From Formicarius rufipectus (Eukaryota; Chordata; Aves; Passeriformes; Formicariidae), in assembly GCA_013399695.1 (NCBI GenBank), contig VXAU01001354.1:905328-969327 (forward strand): a stretch of 64,000 bases of DNA. Reading direction: 5' to 3'. The first letter of the stretch is position 1, and every line of letters starts with the position of its first letter. A program made the translations under genes and the position numbers. The notes beneath the pieces were generated by a model. That model ran no database searches, had not been told where the DNA came from, and worked only from the letters and a program-made list of their open reading frames with translations. This document shows positions 26,547 to 39,539 of the stretch, in pieces.

Positions 26547-26559
26547 AAAAAAAAAAAAA
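26547..26559. repeat. Poly-A tract (A13)
   Basis: Thirteen A with no retroposon body recognised nearby. Confidence 0.8.
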
Positions 26560-28395
26560 TTGTAATTCCAACTTGTTGCAGAGAGGCAATTCAAATATTT
26601 TAGTTTGCTCCCTTCCTCCGTCTAAGATTTGTCTCATGCGAAAATCAAATGTAACCAATACCTGTGAAGAATTATGGACTCAGAGCTCACACTGGAGGTA
26701 GTCTACATGTAAAGATTAGAGACATCAACTTGTTAAGAAAGACTATTTCTTGCCTGAGGCAGAGGAAATAAATGGATAAGGGTCAATTGCACCTATTAAT
26801 GTTGATTATTGAGTAGACAAACCTGTCTCTAAACCCTTGGAACTTTGTGAGGGCAGTGTTCTAACTGGGCTGCAGGAAAAAAAGGGAAAAAAACCTTACA
26901 AATACATCCAGAACATACCTTACCATTCCTACAATTTCTTCTTTACTGCTATCTGGCACCCCTTTGATCCCTGATTAGGAATTTCAATTATTGCATTTCA
27001 GTGTATTTGTTGCTTGGTGCTCAGTGGACAATGGCTGGTCTTTTCTGCTTCTGCAAAACTGGTATAGAGGGTATTTTGAAAATGTCTCCAAGACTCCCAG
27101 CCAGCTTCAGTCTCCCTTAGAATACTCCTTGCATTAAGTGAGGTGAAATCCCAGCTGAGCACTATTCCAACACTGGTTTTGGCTTTGCACCTTCCAACTC
27201 TCTGGCTGACTTCCTGCAACACCCAAAGGCACGCAGCATAATTTCAGATTCCTGCTATAAAAGCACTTTTCTGAAAGCCTGCTACATAGTCCCCACACTA
27301 TTTTAAATCCTTTAAACTGAAAGGAAACAAGCTAAATAACAATTTTGCATGGGGCCCAGCTGAGGCAGAAGGTCAAGTGCCTTGGAGTTTGGACATAGTT
27401 TGTGTTGTTTGGCCTGACAGCCAAAAAGTGGTCCCTGGCCTAATGCTACTTGGCAGGCCAGATGTAGCCAGTGGGGTCAGATTTATATTCCAATTAATGG
27501 TAATCAGGGATAGAAACAGAAACAGAAGCATTTCTGCGACCCTCTGAAAACCTCACAAGAGATTTGCTTTAGGACACGATATAAGCAGGGAACACAGGAG
27601 GTGTGTGGTTACATCTTAGATAGCATTATTTAAATAAACATTCACCACGTTTGCCTAAGAATGTAAAGTGTGTACACCAGAGAAGTACAAAGCAGAGCTG
27701 TTCAGTAAATATTAGGATTTGTTCTGTTTGGTGAAAGGGTTCCAAAGAGGTCCAAGCTTTTGTTGCTGGAGATTTTTAAATCTGTACTACAATCCTTTTG
27801 CAAAACACTACGCTAAACAAAACCATAGAAAAGAAACACAAGGATGTGGAAAAATGTGGCAAGGTGGGGTGGGAAATTCTAGTACTTTATGGACTGAAAA
27901 AGAATGTGTTTTTTTAAAGAGAAAACCTCTTTCATAAGTCAGCTGCATCTGACCCTTTGGCTGGAGTAAATCTAACATGAATCTTCAGTAAGAAGGGCAT
28001 AACAAACAATTGCCATCTATATACTAAACAATAGAAAAACTGACAAAGCCAAAACTTATAATCACAATTTTTTAGCTTTGTGTTACAATGTGATGCTGTG
28101 GACCAGCCCCTGCATATAGTGATTCCAGGACATACAGAGAAATACCTGCATAGAGGAAAGCTGATTTTCACTGTGCATTGCAAAAATGAAAAAGTCCTTA
28201 GTGACCTCTTCTAGGTAGCTGGGGTCAGAATAAACTTTGGAGGCAAGGCAACCCTTTTGAGCAAGCAGTTTACAGGTATCTTGAACACTGTCACCTCAGC
28301 TGAGCCCATGAAGTATTATTTTGCATTGCAGAGCCATTACACCTTAGGGAGAGCACCAGGAGTCATTCTGTCTCCAGTATGCCACAGGTCCTGGG

Positions 28396-28410
28396 AAAAA
28401 AAAAAAAAAN
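28396..28410. other. Poly-A run ending in an ambiguous base (N)
   Basis: A homopolymer of 14 A is followed by a single N at 28410. This is most likely an unresolved homopolymer length in the assembly. Confidence 0.85.
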
Positions 28411-29953
28411 TCATTCAGGACTCACTTTTGTAAGGGTTTTGACACTGTCAACATCTATTCACTGAAAGGGAGGTGAGAATCCTCTGAAAGTAAAGAATTC
28501 AGGAACATAATAGGATGAAGGAGGCCATTTTCATTTTGAAGTCTGTTTCAAAACTCCTAACATGTACAGCTGAAAAACTTTAATTTGAAGCTTACCTTCA
28601 GAAAAAATCAATACTTGGAAGGCTTGGTGAATTGTACTGTGTTCAGACAAGAAAGGAATTTTTTTCAGTGCTCAAGGTAGGAAAGGACTTAATCAATTCT
28701 TTGAGTTTTAAAATGACTATAAGAACTAAGATTTTAAGATAGACCATTAGACTAATAATACTTCTGAAGCAAGTGTAGATGCTGTCCTGAGTCTCTTAGT
28801 AAACAATAATTCTTACCAAAGAGCATGATATCCAGCTTGTTGATCATGGAAAATGCTTGCAATTTCCTGAAAGGTCAACATTTTTCAAAGAAAATGTCTG
28901 AATCAAATGTAGCTAATCTTCTTCAATTAAAGCAAAATCATGAGGTCAAGTCATTGAAGCTGATGTATACCACTGAGAAACCTATTTCCACCTGTTCTGC
29001 CTTGCCATGATATCTTTTTAAGTAGATAAGGACTAACTTTTATGGATTTTTCCATCAATTTTTCATTGTAACTGACCATTCAATTAAGGTATTGTGTAAT
29101 AAATTTTAAGTCATAGAAAATTAGGCTATTCTAATTTCAAGTCTGTTCCACAAAGCAGATTATGGAAGAAATACAACTAGTCCTCAGACACAAAAAGTGA
29201 CTGTCCATCATCCCTGTCTTCAATATCTTTTGAAAATTTAAAAATTACCACCAGCAAGTTCTCATGTAATGTATAGATGTCACAAATCATGGGAAAACAA
29301 AAGTTGTAACTTTTTTCCCTGCTAGGATTTATTTTTGACAATATATTAAGCTTCTGAACTAGTAGGATATGTTATTTTACTTAATGGTAAATCTTGGAAC
29401 AAATTACTATTCAGTTTGCTGATACAATCAAGTGATCTGTTTCACTGACCACAGATGATAAAATCCAGTTATCTAATTCAGCAAGCATCTTTACTGCATT
29501 GTTGCTGCTCCTGCAACAGTCATCGTGCCATTTTCTGTTTTGGGGCATTTGTCACAGACTAAAAAGTTTCACAAGTTTTGTTCTTAGAAGCTGAAGTAGA
29601 ATTATTTTTACACATTATCTTCTGCCTGACAGTCCTACATAAGCAACTGGAAAACTTATGCATAAATTACTGTAACTCTATGGCAACTGTTGCTATCTTT
29701 ACCATGTAAAATCATTTTTCCACTCATGACAGAAAGTTCAAAGCTTTTCTTCTCTTGAGGACATGTAGCTAACTTGTTGATAGAATGTAACCATCACAGC
29801 CAGTGTCATTCTCATAGTCCCTGTAGGGATACAATCTGAGACGCTAAGAAGATATTTATAGTTAGATTCAACTTGAAACCATGATAACTCTGTTTCATAG
29901 CCTATGCTGCTTGCCAATAAATTCCAGATATCAAACAGAACACAGTGTGTGGC

Positions 29954-29989
29954 CAACTATAAATTTGTGCAGTCAACTATAAATTTATG
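29954..29989. repeat. Two-copy 20-bp tandem duplication
   Basis: CAACTATAAATTT recurs with a period of 20 bases (29954 and 29974), and the second copy is partial. It is a short slippage duplication that happens to contain TATAAAT strings. Confidence 0.75.
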
Positions 29990-30794
29990 GGATATTATCA
30001 TCATTAGAGATCACTGACTATTGCAGTATTTGCTGCACTTCTTTTACATACAGAAAAGCTTCACTTAAAATACCCTTCAGATACATTTTGGACTATTTCA
30101 TGTGGTAAAGTCACCTTACATGCAGTTTTCAAATGAAGGTAGGGTGTATAAATGTTAGATAAATACCATAATAAATGCACAAATGTATTACACTCGTTTG
30201 TGTGCACAGCACTCAATTTTAGACAGAAAGGTAATGAAAAACGAAATAGGTTTCTGTAAAAATATTTCCAGCTTCATTACTCAGAAGTCTCTTCTTGAAA
30301 GCTGAATGCACACAAGACTGTCCACAGTATCTGGCTTTAAGCTGGATTTTTCTGTCTGCTTGCACTGGTGTAGGGATCTTTTTGAGGAAGAGAGATGAGA
30401 TCTTGACCTTTTATCTCCTTGTTTTAAGATATCTTTCCACCTCATACCTTCTCTGAAACCCTCATCCAGCCCTTTTCATAAGCTAACTGAAAACCTATCT
30501 TATCCCTTAAAGTCCATCACAGAGCTCTAAGCTTCCCTGATACAATCTGCTCAGTAGTTTAGATCTCATGGTACACCAAAGCTTCCTCACTGCCAAAATG
30601 CCCTACTGTTCATAGATTGCTGAGCCTGGATGAAATTTCCAGACTGTGTAGGTCATCTCAGAACAAACGTCTCAGTCCAAGCAGGAGGCGTTGTCTTCCT
30701 ACTTTGCTTTGAACTATGCCATGAACACAGTACTCACTCTGCCTTTGTATAACAATCGTATAGTTCCTATATACTGGAAGCATTTCTAAACCCA

Positions 30795-31037
30795 AAGAGG
30801 GCAGGTTTAAACTGGACATAAGGAAGAAATTGTTTACCATGAGTGTGGTGAGATACTAGAACAGGTTGCCCAGAGAAGTGGGAGACGCCCCTTCCCTGGA
30901 AATATTTGTAGTAAAGCTGGATGAGACTTTGAGAAACCTAATCTAGTGGAAACTGCCTTTGCCTGTGGCAGGGTGACTGGAATTATGTGATCTTTAAAAC
31001 TCCCTTCCAACTCAAACTATTCCATGATTCTGTGATC
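30795..31037 (+). mobile_element. CR1 LINE 3' end
   Basis: It starts at 'AGGGCAGGTTTAAACTGGAC' and 'ATAAGGAAGAAATTGTTTACC', continues with 'GAACAGGTTGCCCAGAGAAG' and 'CCCTTCCCTGGAAATATTTG', and ends with 'CTCCCTTCCAACTC' and TCCATGATTCTGTGAT. This is the canonical CR1 3' UTR including the terminal octamers. It is 5'-truncated at about 240 bp and contains no ORF. It is better conserved than the copy near 42.8 kb. Confidence 0.92.
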
Positions 31038-32211
31038 TGCCGTTTAAATCAGAGAGTTTCCAAAATCTTCCTCAAGTTCCATTTCCTTACCTGTGTTAAA
31101 AGTACAAAAACTAGAAATGTGGTATAACATTACGTTTTAGTACATGTAGACATAACCTTGCAGACACAGACACAGCTTCTATTTCATGTGTGATGTGTAG
31201 CGCAGTGGGTTAACTTTTCTTTCCTTAGCTTTATGTTCAGCCTTTGTGTCTAAGCTTCCCCAGCTTGAATTCTGATGCAAGTTTAATTAGCAGTAGCATT
31301 TCTTTGGATCGCTCTGCAAAGGTCTTGACTGAGCTTTCCACTTATTCATGTGAATGAAATAAAGGAAAACCATTTAAATAAATGATGACTTACAAATCAA
31401 AGATAAGAGGGACAGTTCGCTAAAGTAATGCATATGGTATACAGTCTGCTCAAAGCTTTTAGCCATTAAATGGAGGAATGCTAGCTTTGCTTAAAAAAAA
31501 AGAAATAAAAAAATAAAGGGAAAGATGACAGAAGCAGCATGTCTTTTCCTTCCATCCTTTCCTCATGCACACACTGGTGCACTTCTGCATTACAATAAAT
31601 ATACTTATCTATCATAACTCCCAGGAAGAAGATGAGAGACATATCTTTGAGGGAGGTGACCATATCCCCATTTTTTCTCCTCTACTCTGCCTCTAGAAAA
31701 GGACTGTAATCAGGACCTTAGCAGCTATAAGGGGAAGGTCAATGAAGAAAAATGGAAAAAGGAAGAGTTTGATTGTTCTCAGCCCTCCATGTTGTTGACA
31801 GGCCACTGCTCATCCAAAGAGAGCAGAAATTCTGGAGTGAGAGGGGCAGCAATTAGAGGGGATGGATCTGAAGTATCAGACACCATTCCCTGAGATGTGC
31901 ATGCATTTAAGATGAAACCATTACTGGGTTAGAAATAAGAGTGAGGTAGTTTGACTTTAGACCTTCCTGGGAGACAGATCTCATGGTTTGCTGTATCCAA
32001 GTGAAGTATTCCATCCTATTTTATGTCATCTTAGATATAAGAGGGGATAAATGGAAGTTTTGAGTCAGTCCTTTTCTGGCAGTGAAGGACATCGGTCATG
32101 GACCTGCTGTCTCTCTGGGGAGAGCTGCATGTCTCTTTCTGGGAAGTAGACCTTGTTTATTTGCTCTTTATTGTTTGTGTGTGTGCATATAGTAATATTA
32201 AGTTCCTTTTT

Positions 32212-32212
32212 C

Positions 32213-32247
<35 letters not shown>

Positions 32248-32265
32248 CATATATATATATGTATA
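32212..32265. repeat. Compound (CT)n-(TA)n microsatellite
   Basis: A run of CT units up to about 32234 passes directly into TA units with two imperfections, ending near ATGTATAAA. It is likely length-polymorphic. Confidence 0.9.
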
Positions 32266-33438
32266 AATTATACTGCTTCAGTAGTATTAGAATCCACTTT
32301 TCATCTAGTGTGGGTTTTCCCCCCCTGTTTTCTCCCTACAGTTGGGAGGGAAGGGGAAGCTGTTGTTCTGGGGCCTCTGGATATTTGCCTTTGGCCAGGG
32401 ATAAATGGCTACAAAAACACAGAAAGAACATTGAGTCACCTTCCTCCCAGAAAAACACTGTAACTATTAAGCTAGAATCTATTTGCCTCACTTCATGCTC
32501 TCCCCATGCCTGCATTTGACAGTGCTACCCCAAACACTAAAACAGACCCAGAAAACAACTGCCCCTCTGTCTGGAGCCTGCATTTCCCTTGGGGATGCAG
32601 TGAGGGTCACTGGCATAGGGCAGGTTTTCAGGAAGACTTTGGTCCCCCCTTTCTCTCCATGGCAGCAACACCTGTCCACAGCAGGTGGAGAGAAGAGGCC
32701 AGCACATTCCCTTCCATCTATTCCTCTCTTGCAGACATCCAACATATCCAACAATGTCCCATAAGAAACCAATATGAAGCACCTTTTGGTGCCTTCTGAA
32801 TATTTTGTTCCAGTTTTGAGAAAATTGTATGCCATGGTCTGACAAAGGGCTATACCATTTTCAAGTTATGTGTACATTAAAGAGATAAAGATCTAAAATC
32901 TAAATACAAGGAAGGTCTGGGGAAAAATATCAGAGTAGACAATGGAGATAGTGAGATTCCAGGAAAGGCTAATCATTGCCTTGTGCCAGGCATGCCACTT
33001 ATTTTACAACTAAAAACATTTGTTTTGAGCTGGAAGCACTTACTCCTTCCTATGTGGACTGACACTGCCATGGCCAGACTCAGGTTTCTATCACATTTCT
33101 GGAGAGAAGACAAACCCCATGAGTGATCATGAACACATGCTATCAAGCATAGCACATAGACTGGCCTATAAGTCACTACTCTGCAATAAACAGGGAATTA
33201 GACAATGGACCGTTTTTGTAGATAAATTAATGAGAGTCCTGGGAAAAGCAGAATTCTAGTTATTCTGTTGTAAAATCTAACAGTGCACATGAGATACAGT
33301 CCAGACACACTGGGTGAGCCCGTTTTCTGGTTTTCCAAGTTAAATAATCTGCTTGTTTAGATTTTAAAAGAGAATGTTTCTAAACTAGGGTTTTTTTCAG
33401 AAGTTATTGAAGATTTAATGACAATAAGAGATTGATGC

Positions 33439-33453
33439 AAAAAAAAAAAAAAA
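33439..33453. repeat. Poly-A tract (A15)
   Basis: Fifteen consecutive A followed by GAGATGG. Confidence 0.85.
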
Positions 33454-33887
33454 GAGATGGTTATGCTTTTTCTCTTTGAAAATAAACAGCTATTAATAAA
33501 TACACTATACTGATTAGAAGAAATAAAAATTTGGGCTTTCAGTTTATTCTGCAAAAAAGGGCATTCTTGACAGTGTTTTGCTGTGAGCACTGGTGGCAGA
33601 CAGGAACAAAGTGATGTTGTGTAAAAATTTGAAAGTATTGCTTGATGATTGATTGATTATGCTTGATTTTTAATACCTCAAGGTGATCTGAAAACCAGAA
33701 AATCCTGTGCTGGTTCCACACTGACCGATTACAGGGATGCACAAGGTAGACAAATTGCTTGCCTCTGTTTACAGTCTAATAGTAGCAACCCACCTTCCAA
33801 ATAAAAACGTCAAGGAGTGGAAAAACAAGCATATGCCCCTGGTAAAGTCAATTGCTAAGGTATGTGTTGCAGAATGCAGAAAATTGG

Positions 33888-33911
33888 ATATTCTGTGAAT
33901 ATTCTGTGAAC
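33888..33911. repeat. Two-copy ATATTCTGTGA repeat
   Basis: ATATTCTGTGA is repeated back to back with an 11-base period inside the candidate LTR. Short direct repeats are common in LTR U3 regions, but this alone proves nothing. Confidence 0.65.
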
Positions 33912-34214
33912 AATTCATTGTGCAGTTCCCAGGAGAAGCAGGCCTGTGTTTACAGATTTCAAGAGAGCAGTTCGCAGCCTTGGAGTGAGAACTTATCTAT
34001 AAGAAGAACATCTGCTGTTACTCCCCAAATTCCTTCAGAGAGCCATCATGGGATGAGTTCTTCGGGAGGAGTTAATTAACATTAAAACCTATGAACTGCA
34101 GACTTTAGGTGGCCTGAGAATGAACAGTTCTAAGCTGACCAATCATTTGATATAATGATGTAACTGAAAAGCATAGATTATAAATACAGTGTGTGATATG
34201 TTAATAAAGCTTTT

Positions 34215-34215
34215 N
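34215..34215. other. Ambiguous base (N)
   Basis: A single N sits between TTTT and TATTTT, probably a T-homopolymer call. Confidence 0.9.
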
Positions 34216-34243
34216 TATTTTACTTTAGGTATGTATTCCAGCA

Positions 34244-37200
34244 ACTGAAATTTGTGAGTTTGTGTAAGACTAAATATTAAATTGAGCACAAAATGTTAAA
34301 TGTTAAATATATATATATGTTCTTTAATATGATTTAGGTAAAAATTATTACTAGTTTATTTTCTGTTGTTATTGGTGAAAGTGGTGCTACTGCTGTTTTA
34401 TTGTTATTGCTATTCTGAAACGTCTTTCCTTCTTGGGTCAAAAGAACTTTGTGTTTGAGTCACTGGCACAGTTATTACATTCTATAAAATACATTCATTT
34501 GCTCTATTCAAATATGACATATTTAACAAAATAAAAAGGAACATATTCACTCTTCTGAGGAGAGACCTTAGAAGAGGGCTTTTTGCTTCTGGTTATATTA
34601 TGGCTAACACTCTCTCAGAAAACTTTTTTTAAAATAGAAAAACTTCATATAAGGATTAAGACTCAATAACATAGACAGTTCAGCTCCAGTGGCCCCAAAA
34701 GCTTGTTAGAGCAGTAGTTTTTGTAATAAATTATGATAATCCAAGGACAGCTGTGGGCACACTGACCTCTGCAGAGGGCAGCCAGTTCAAAATGTGTGTT
34801 GACCAGCATTGAAAAGCCTGCACTGAACTCTGATAGCACACTGAATTCAGCTCAAAATTCTGAGGCAAGCCCAGTCCACTGGCTGCAGCTTTCCCTCACC
34901 ATCACCTAAATGACCATGCATTCAATTCCTCATGCCAGACCAAGGTTTGAAGTTGTAGAGCTCTGTTACTGCTGGGAAGCAGCAAGAGTGATTTAGTTTG
35001 ATGACTTGATGTACATTGAAATCTTCACCTGAGTGAATTCTAGGTATGCCTTAAAAATCATTAGAGGCTCAGCTCTCAAGGCTAGTGAGCACCTGGAGCA
35101 CCTTGTAATGGGAGAGGCAATAGAGGAAGACCAAAAGTGTCTTCCACTGCATGCATAGATTCTTGTTAGAAAAATCAATTCTGTTCCACTATCTTTATAG
35201 AATTGGTTAGTAAATATGATGAATCAGCACATCTGGCTCACTGTTATTGCAGGAAATATTCAAAAATCAGATTTAATGAAGACAGATTTAGTCTTATAGT
35301 CCACTTAATTATCAGGCAGAAAGCAAGCACGGCTCTCAAACACAAATATGAAAGGTCTCCAGGTTGACTCAAAAGAAACAGTTAAAGATGTATGAAATTC
35401 TGTAAATGGTTTCAACCAACAGGGGGATGATTTTCAAGAAATAATGACCCAGAAGTTGCTCCCTTTATTCCACTTTTCCCTCTGGGTAACTTAAAATTTG
35501 GATAGATATTCTCTTGGAAAAAATCCCATGAATTATAATAGCATGTTGCCTCACTTAATAGCATCACCAGAGCAAGCTTCCACTATCATTTGAAGGCAAC
35601 ATAAGGGCAGATGGAGTTTCCTGAGCTGAAAACTAATTCAACCTAATAACAAAATGGCAACAACAAGCTCTAGTTGCTGCACTGATATCATTTGATGCTT
35701 ATATTTTTGTCTCAGAGTCAATCTTTAAAAGCCCATATGGGGATTACATGAGAATTCAGTTATCAAGGCCTGATTTCTTGGTCCGCTGGTCTGTCACTTG
35801 AGAATTAATCCTGCCAGGAACCAAATCCTGTGGAGTGCCTATCACACAACAATATCCAATTCTGGGCATTTTGTTGATTTTTTTGAAACGGCATAGTCTA
35901 TAACTGTGTTTTCCAATAACAATTAGTTTCCTTTTTCTTTCTTCCTCCTTCTGATATCATAAAATGGAGAAGATAGGTGAATTTAGATAATAATAAAACA
36001 TTTCATGTATCTCTTGGAATAAAAAAAACCCACCTGTTTTAAAAGAACTTTTCTTATTCCTTTTCTGATTTTCATGATGATTTAATTTACTTGCTTTCAT
36101 TACTCTATAGAGTCTTATCACATAAAAAGAATATAGCTTATTCTCCTCTTTATATACTCCTCTTCCTTTGCTCCCTGAAAAGTATTTTTCACACATACGA
36201 AATTTCTCTTCTAGATGCATCTTTTGCAACTGTGAACAGACAACTTTTAAACTGAAAAATCCCTTTTGAAGGTCAGAGAAAGCAGCCTGGTCAGTCCTAA
36301 AAGTAACCAGGTTCATAAGGGTTCACAGAACCAGTAGGATGAAGAAATGAAAGCAGAGACCTGGAGCACATGTGGCATTAATAATGAAATATGGTGCTTT
36401 TCACCTCTGCAATACTGATTCAAAATGAAAGTTGTTACCCTGTGATCATTATTCAGTGACCCATATGAAATGTGTGGATGACCTCCATCTAGTTCCTAGT
36501 AGGTATTTTTCTGTCTTGCAAAAGCAAACACAAAGGTTAGGAGTTTGAAAAAAATATCTGCTCTTGCCACTGCTACTGTAAATTTTTGGTCTGTGTAGTT
36601 TCACTTCCTCACTTTGTTATTCTGAAACTTTGTGGGAGCAGGAGATTGACTTTAAAAACAACAAAAGGTTGTGAAGCCACAAGCTAACTTGAATGGCATA
36701 AGGAAACCTGTTTCTGTGGAAGCAAAGCTTCTGCGATAAGATTTTTTCCTTGCTTTAGTCTGATGTTCTTATCCCTCACAACACCTGTTTCAGTAACTTT
36801 GAAAGACTTTAGAAGCCTCTCATTACACAGTCAACGGCTCAACTGGGATTAGCACTTCAGTTCCTTTGATATAATCAGTAAATTGCAGTACGTAGACCAT
36901 GATAGAACTACCAACATTTGTGAAAATTGTAGGAATAAACCCCTGAGACCTCATGAATTTTCTGTAGTTGGCTGAGTAAAGAACTTCAAATCACATCCAA
37001 GATTCTGCGGTATTAGAACCTGAAGGAAACTGCTGCCAGAATGTCTTTAGGGATGGATATTCATGAGCACCTATATGCACCCATTTACTCAAAAGCATGT
37101 GGAAAAATGTGTTCAAAATACCACTGAAGTCTTGGACTTCAAGGCAGAGTGAGAGATGCAACACAGAATCACTGTAATTCCCTTGCACATGAAGGGTTGA

Positions 37201-39539
37201 CGTGGCCCCAGACAGAGGACACTTGCAATGGCACAGAAGGAGAGAGCTGGGAAAGCCGCTTACACTGGGCAGTACATTCACTATTTTCATTCCTGTGATG
37301 TTGGAATAATATTTTGTTTTCTTCTTGGAAAACAGAACAGTAAACATCCACAAAAAAATTGTGGTGATCAAAGGATGGCTTGCTTCTTTTTTTACCGAAT
37401 GTAAAAAGAAAAAGAACAATGATGAGACTAAAGGCCTGATCAATTGTTATATTCATTTTTCCCAACAAAAACAGGATCGGCCTACTACAGGAGTATTCAC
37501 ATCAGCTCACTGCTGCTAACACTGTTGGACACACCATATTAACTCAAGATTGGACCAGTGCTTTTCTCCTTGACATTCATCTTGAATGTAATCACATGCA
37601 ATTTGCATCCCCATTGGAATGGAAATCCTTAAACCAGCGTTTAGATGTCTCCCATTTAGTGTCAAGCCAGTTACCCAGAAGCTGAACAGTAGGTTATAGT
37701 GACAGCAAATTGAAGAAAAAAAACAGCAGCCACAAAAGTAAAACATTAATAGGATTTTAGAGGGGATTTCAGAGTACAGAAGTAGTTGAGAAACTAAAGA
37801 ACTAAACAAAAGATATGGAAACACAGTTTGGAAACAAAATATTCACAAAAAAATTTCATAAATAATTAAATTTTATGCACTGATTACATCTGCGAAGAGT
37901 GACTTTTCATCCATGATAAGAGATTATTTCTCAGATCTCATCAAGATTATATGGTGTTACCCTTTTGAGGAATAATTTTTCAGTCTATTTCATAGCTGAA
38001 CTTATTAAAAATTTGTGAGATCCACTAAATCCATTTTAAAGGTGATTTAACACTTAAGGCCTTTAAGCCTAGAAAATTCAAACTCCTATTAACAAAAAGA
38101 CAAACTAATGTTCTCTAATAACATTTACTTACGTGCACTCAACTTTGCTTTGGCTCATCCAGCATTATGAGCTTTCTAGCATTGGGTTTTTTCCTTGTTC
38201 GATGTCAGGGATGTATCTGCACATGGGGTCCAAAGGCAACTAATTAATGAGAAGGAAAAATCCACTGGTTTTGAACTAATGAATAGTAGACAGCAAGCTG
38301 TAAAGGGAGAAGCTTCTCTGAAGTCCATGCTGAAGCCTTTCTTGTTTTTAAACTCTGTGTCAATAACCATACAAAAATAGAAGATACAGATAGCAAAATA
38401 TGCACAAGAAAGAATGAATTACTATAGTGAATTCCTCTCCAGTTTTGAGTCCATATTTGAATATTTCCAAATATTCAGCATGTCCCAAACTGAAATTTTT
38501 ACTCATGGATGCTTTAACCATTAATTTTGATTGCCAGTGGGCAAACTCTGGACAAATTAATAGTTGATGAGAATGATTTCAACAACAGGCAAGGTGAATT
38601 TCCTCCTCTCAAAAAAAGACATCAGGCAGAGGGTGTAACCAAAATTAGATTTGCTGCAGGCTGAGCACTAGTTAAAGAGTGACCGTCTTCTGGTATTACC
38701 ACCTTCTCCTATAAGCATGTTTCGAAAGACAAGGATTGCAAGAAGAAGGATTTAAAACATTGTACATTTTAGGTCAAGTCTTCTCCAAGAATTATTGGAA
38801 ACTCAATAGGAAGATGTCCATAGGTTAATTGTTGTTGTGCCCTTCCCAAAGGGACCCAAATGCTTCCAGGGATGCAGTGGTACTATTGTGTAAAGATTTT
38901 TTATGTCCTCATTTCTCATACTATAAATCATGAATGTTGTGTGAGGACTGCAGACATGTCACTGTTTACAGGAATAGGTAATAATTTTTATTTTTAAGCT
39001 GGCTGAAGAAATACACATCTGTGAAGGAAAGCTGAAGAAAATATCTACTATGGCTGCAGATCAAAATATACTAAATGCAAACCTGGCAAGCGGTTCAATT
39101 TACGTATTATCATGATTAACAGACACTGTGTTTGCAGCTATTTGTTCTTTGCCCAGAAAAGATAATCCAGCCTTGGAAAAAAAGAGAAAATACATTTCCT
39201 TGAACTACAAATTAATTTCAAATAATCGTGGTAAATTATGTATTACAAAATGTTATCTTGGAAATGGGACTAAGCACATCTCTTTACAAAAGAATTAAGC
39301 AGGACAGTCTGAGTAGAAAATACCATATAGAAAATGATATTGCAAACAGTGTGTAATATCCTAACTGTATCTACAAGACTTTTCCTTCTTTCCTCTGTGT
39401 TTCCTCAGTGGGTCATTAAAGAAGCATAATGATATCTGGTCAACCAAAATTCAAAAGCAACCTTTGCTGACGATGTGCAAGATAACAGCCTGTGAAGAAC
39501 TGGACTTTTTTAGTTGCCTTAAAACATTGCTACTATAGC
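34244..39539. other. Unique non-coding DNA, no gene seen
   Basis: Open frames on the minus strand at 37443-36991 (150 codons) and 36316-35957 (119 codons) show no domain, no signal peptide-plus-body pattern and no family I recognise, so I treat them as chance. A short TA run lies at 34308-34319. The rest is AT-rich without visible structure. Confidence 0.6.

Larger units (their letters stand above)
13733..30794. other. Long unique non-coding stretch with scattered simple repeats
   Basis: About 17 kb with no gene I can support. The best open frame is 134 codons at 17288-17692 on the + strand. It is Cys-containing at its N-terminus and unrecognised, and it is discussed as a finding rather than called a gene. 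Individual repeats and a hairpin are listed separately (20146-20161, 21309-21321, 23226-23261, 24000-24060, 26547-26559, 29954-29989). The rest is AT-rich sequence without visible structure. Confidence 0.6.
31038..33862. other. Non-coding stretch with tRNA-like A-box string and microsatellite
   Basis: No gene supported. It contains a string at 31198-31208 that matches the RNA polymerase III A-box consensus, a compound CT/TA microsatellite at about 32212-32265, and an interval at 32480-32845 that is open in several frames on both strands because it is locally richer in GC. An A15 tract lies at 33439-33453. Confidence 0.55.
33863..34243 (+). mobile_element. Candidate solo LTR of an avian endogenous retrovirus
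   Basis: A segment of about 380 bp holds, in order and close together, CCAAT (34139-34143), TATAAATA (34179-34186) and AATAAAG (34203-34209). The poly-A signal lies about 24 bases after the start of the TATA box. This compact order is known from avian alpharetrovirus-type LTRs, where the signal sits just before the cap site. The left edge begins TGTG after AAGGTA. AGGTATGT occurs at both edges (33858-33865 and 34227-34234), so either a target duplication or a slightly different boundary is possible. The right boundary (ending CAGCA at 34243, or near 34226) is uncertain. No internal retroviral genes are adjacent, so a solo LTR is implied. One N lies at 34215. Confidence 0.4.

Noticed and set aside
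27340..27480. Segment with GGCAGGCCAGATGTAGCC, faintly like an old hAT-type element
   Set aside because: Only short inverted hexamers and no terminal repeats or 8-bp duplication. The similarity is an impression.
32098..32463. 121-codon frame across the CT/TA microsatellite
   Set aside because: Its Leu-Ser and Tyr-Ile repeats are simply the microsatellite translated.
36991..37443. 150-codon minus-strand open frame with a second overlapping frame
   Set aside because: Low-complexity Phe/Leu-rich start, overlapping frames open at the same place, no domain. Probably composition.
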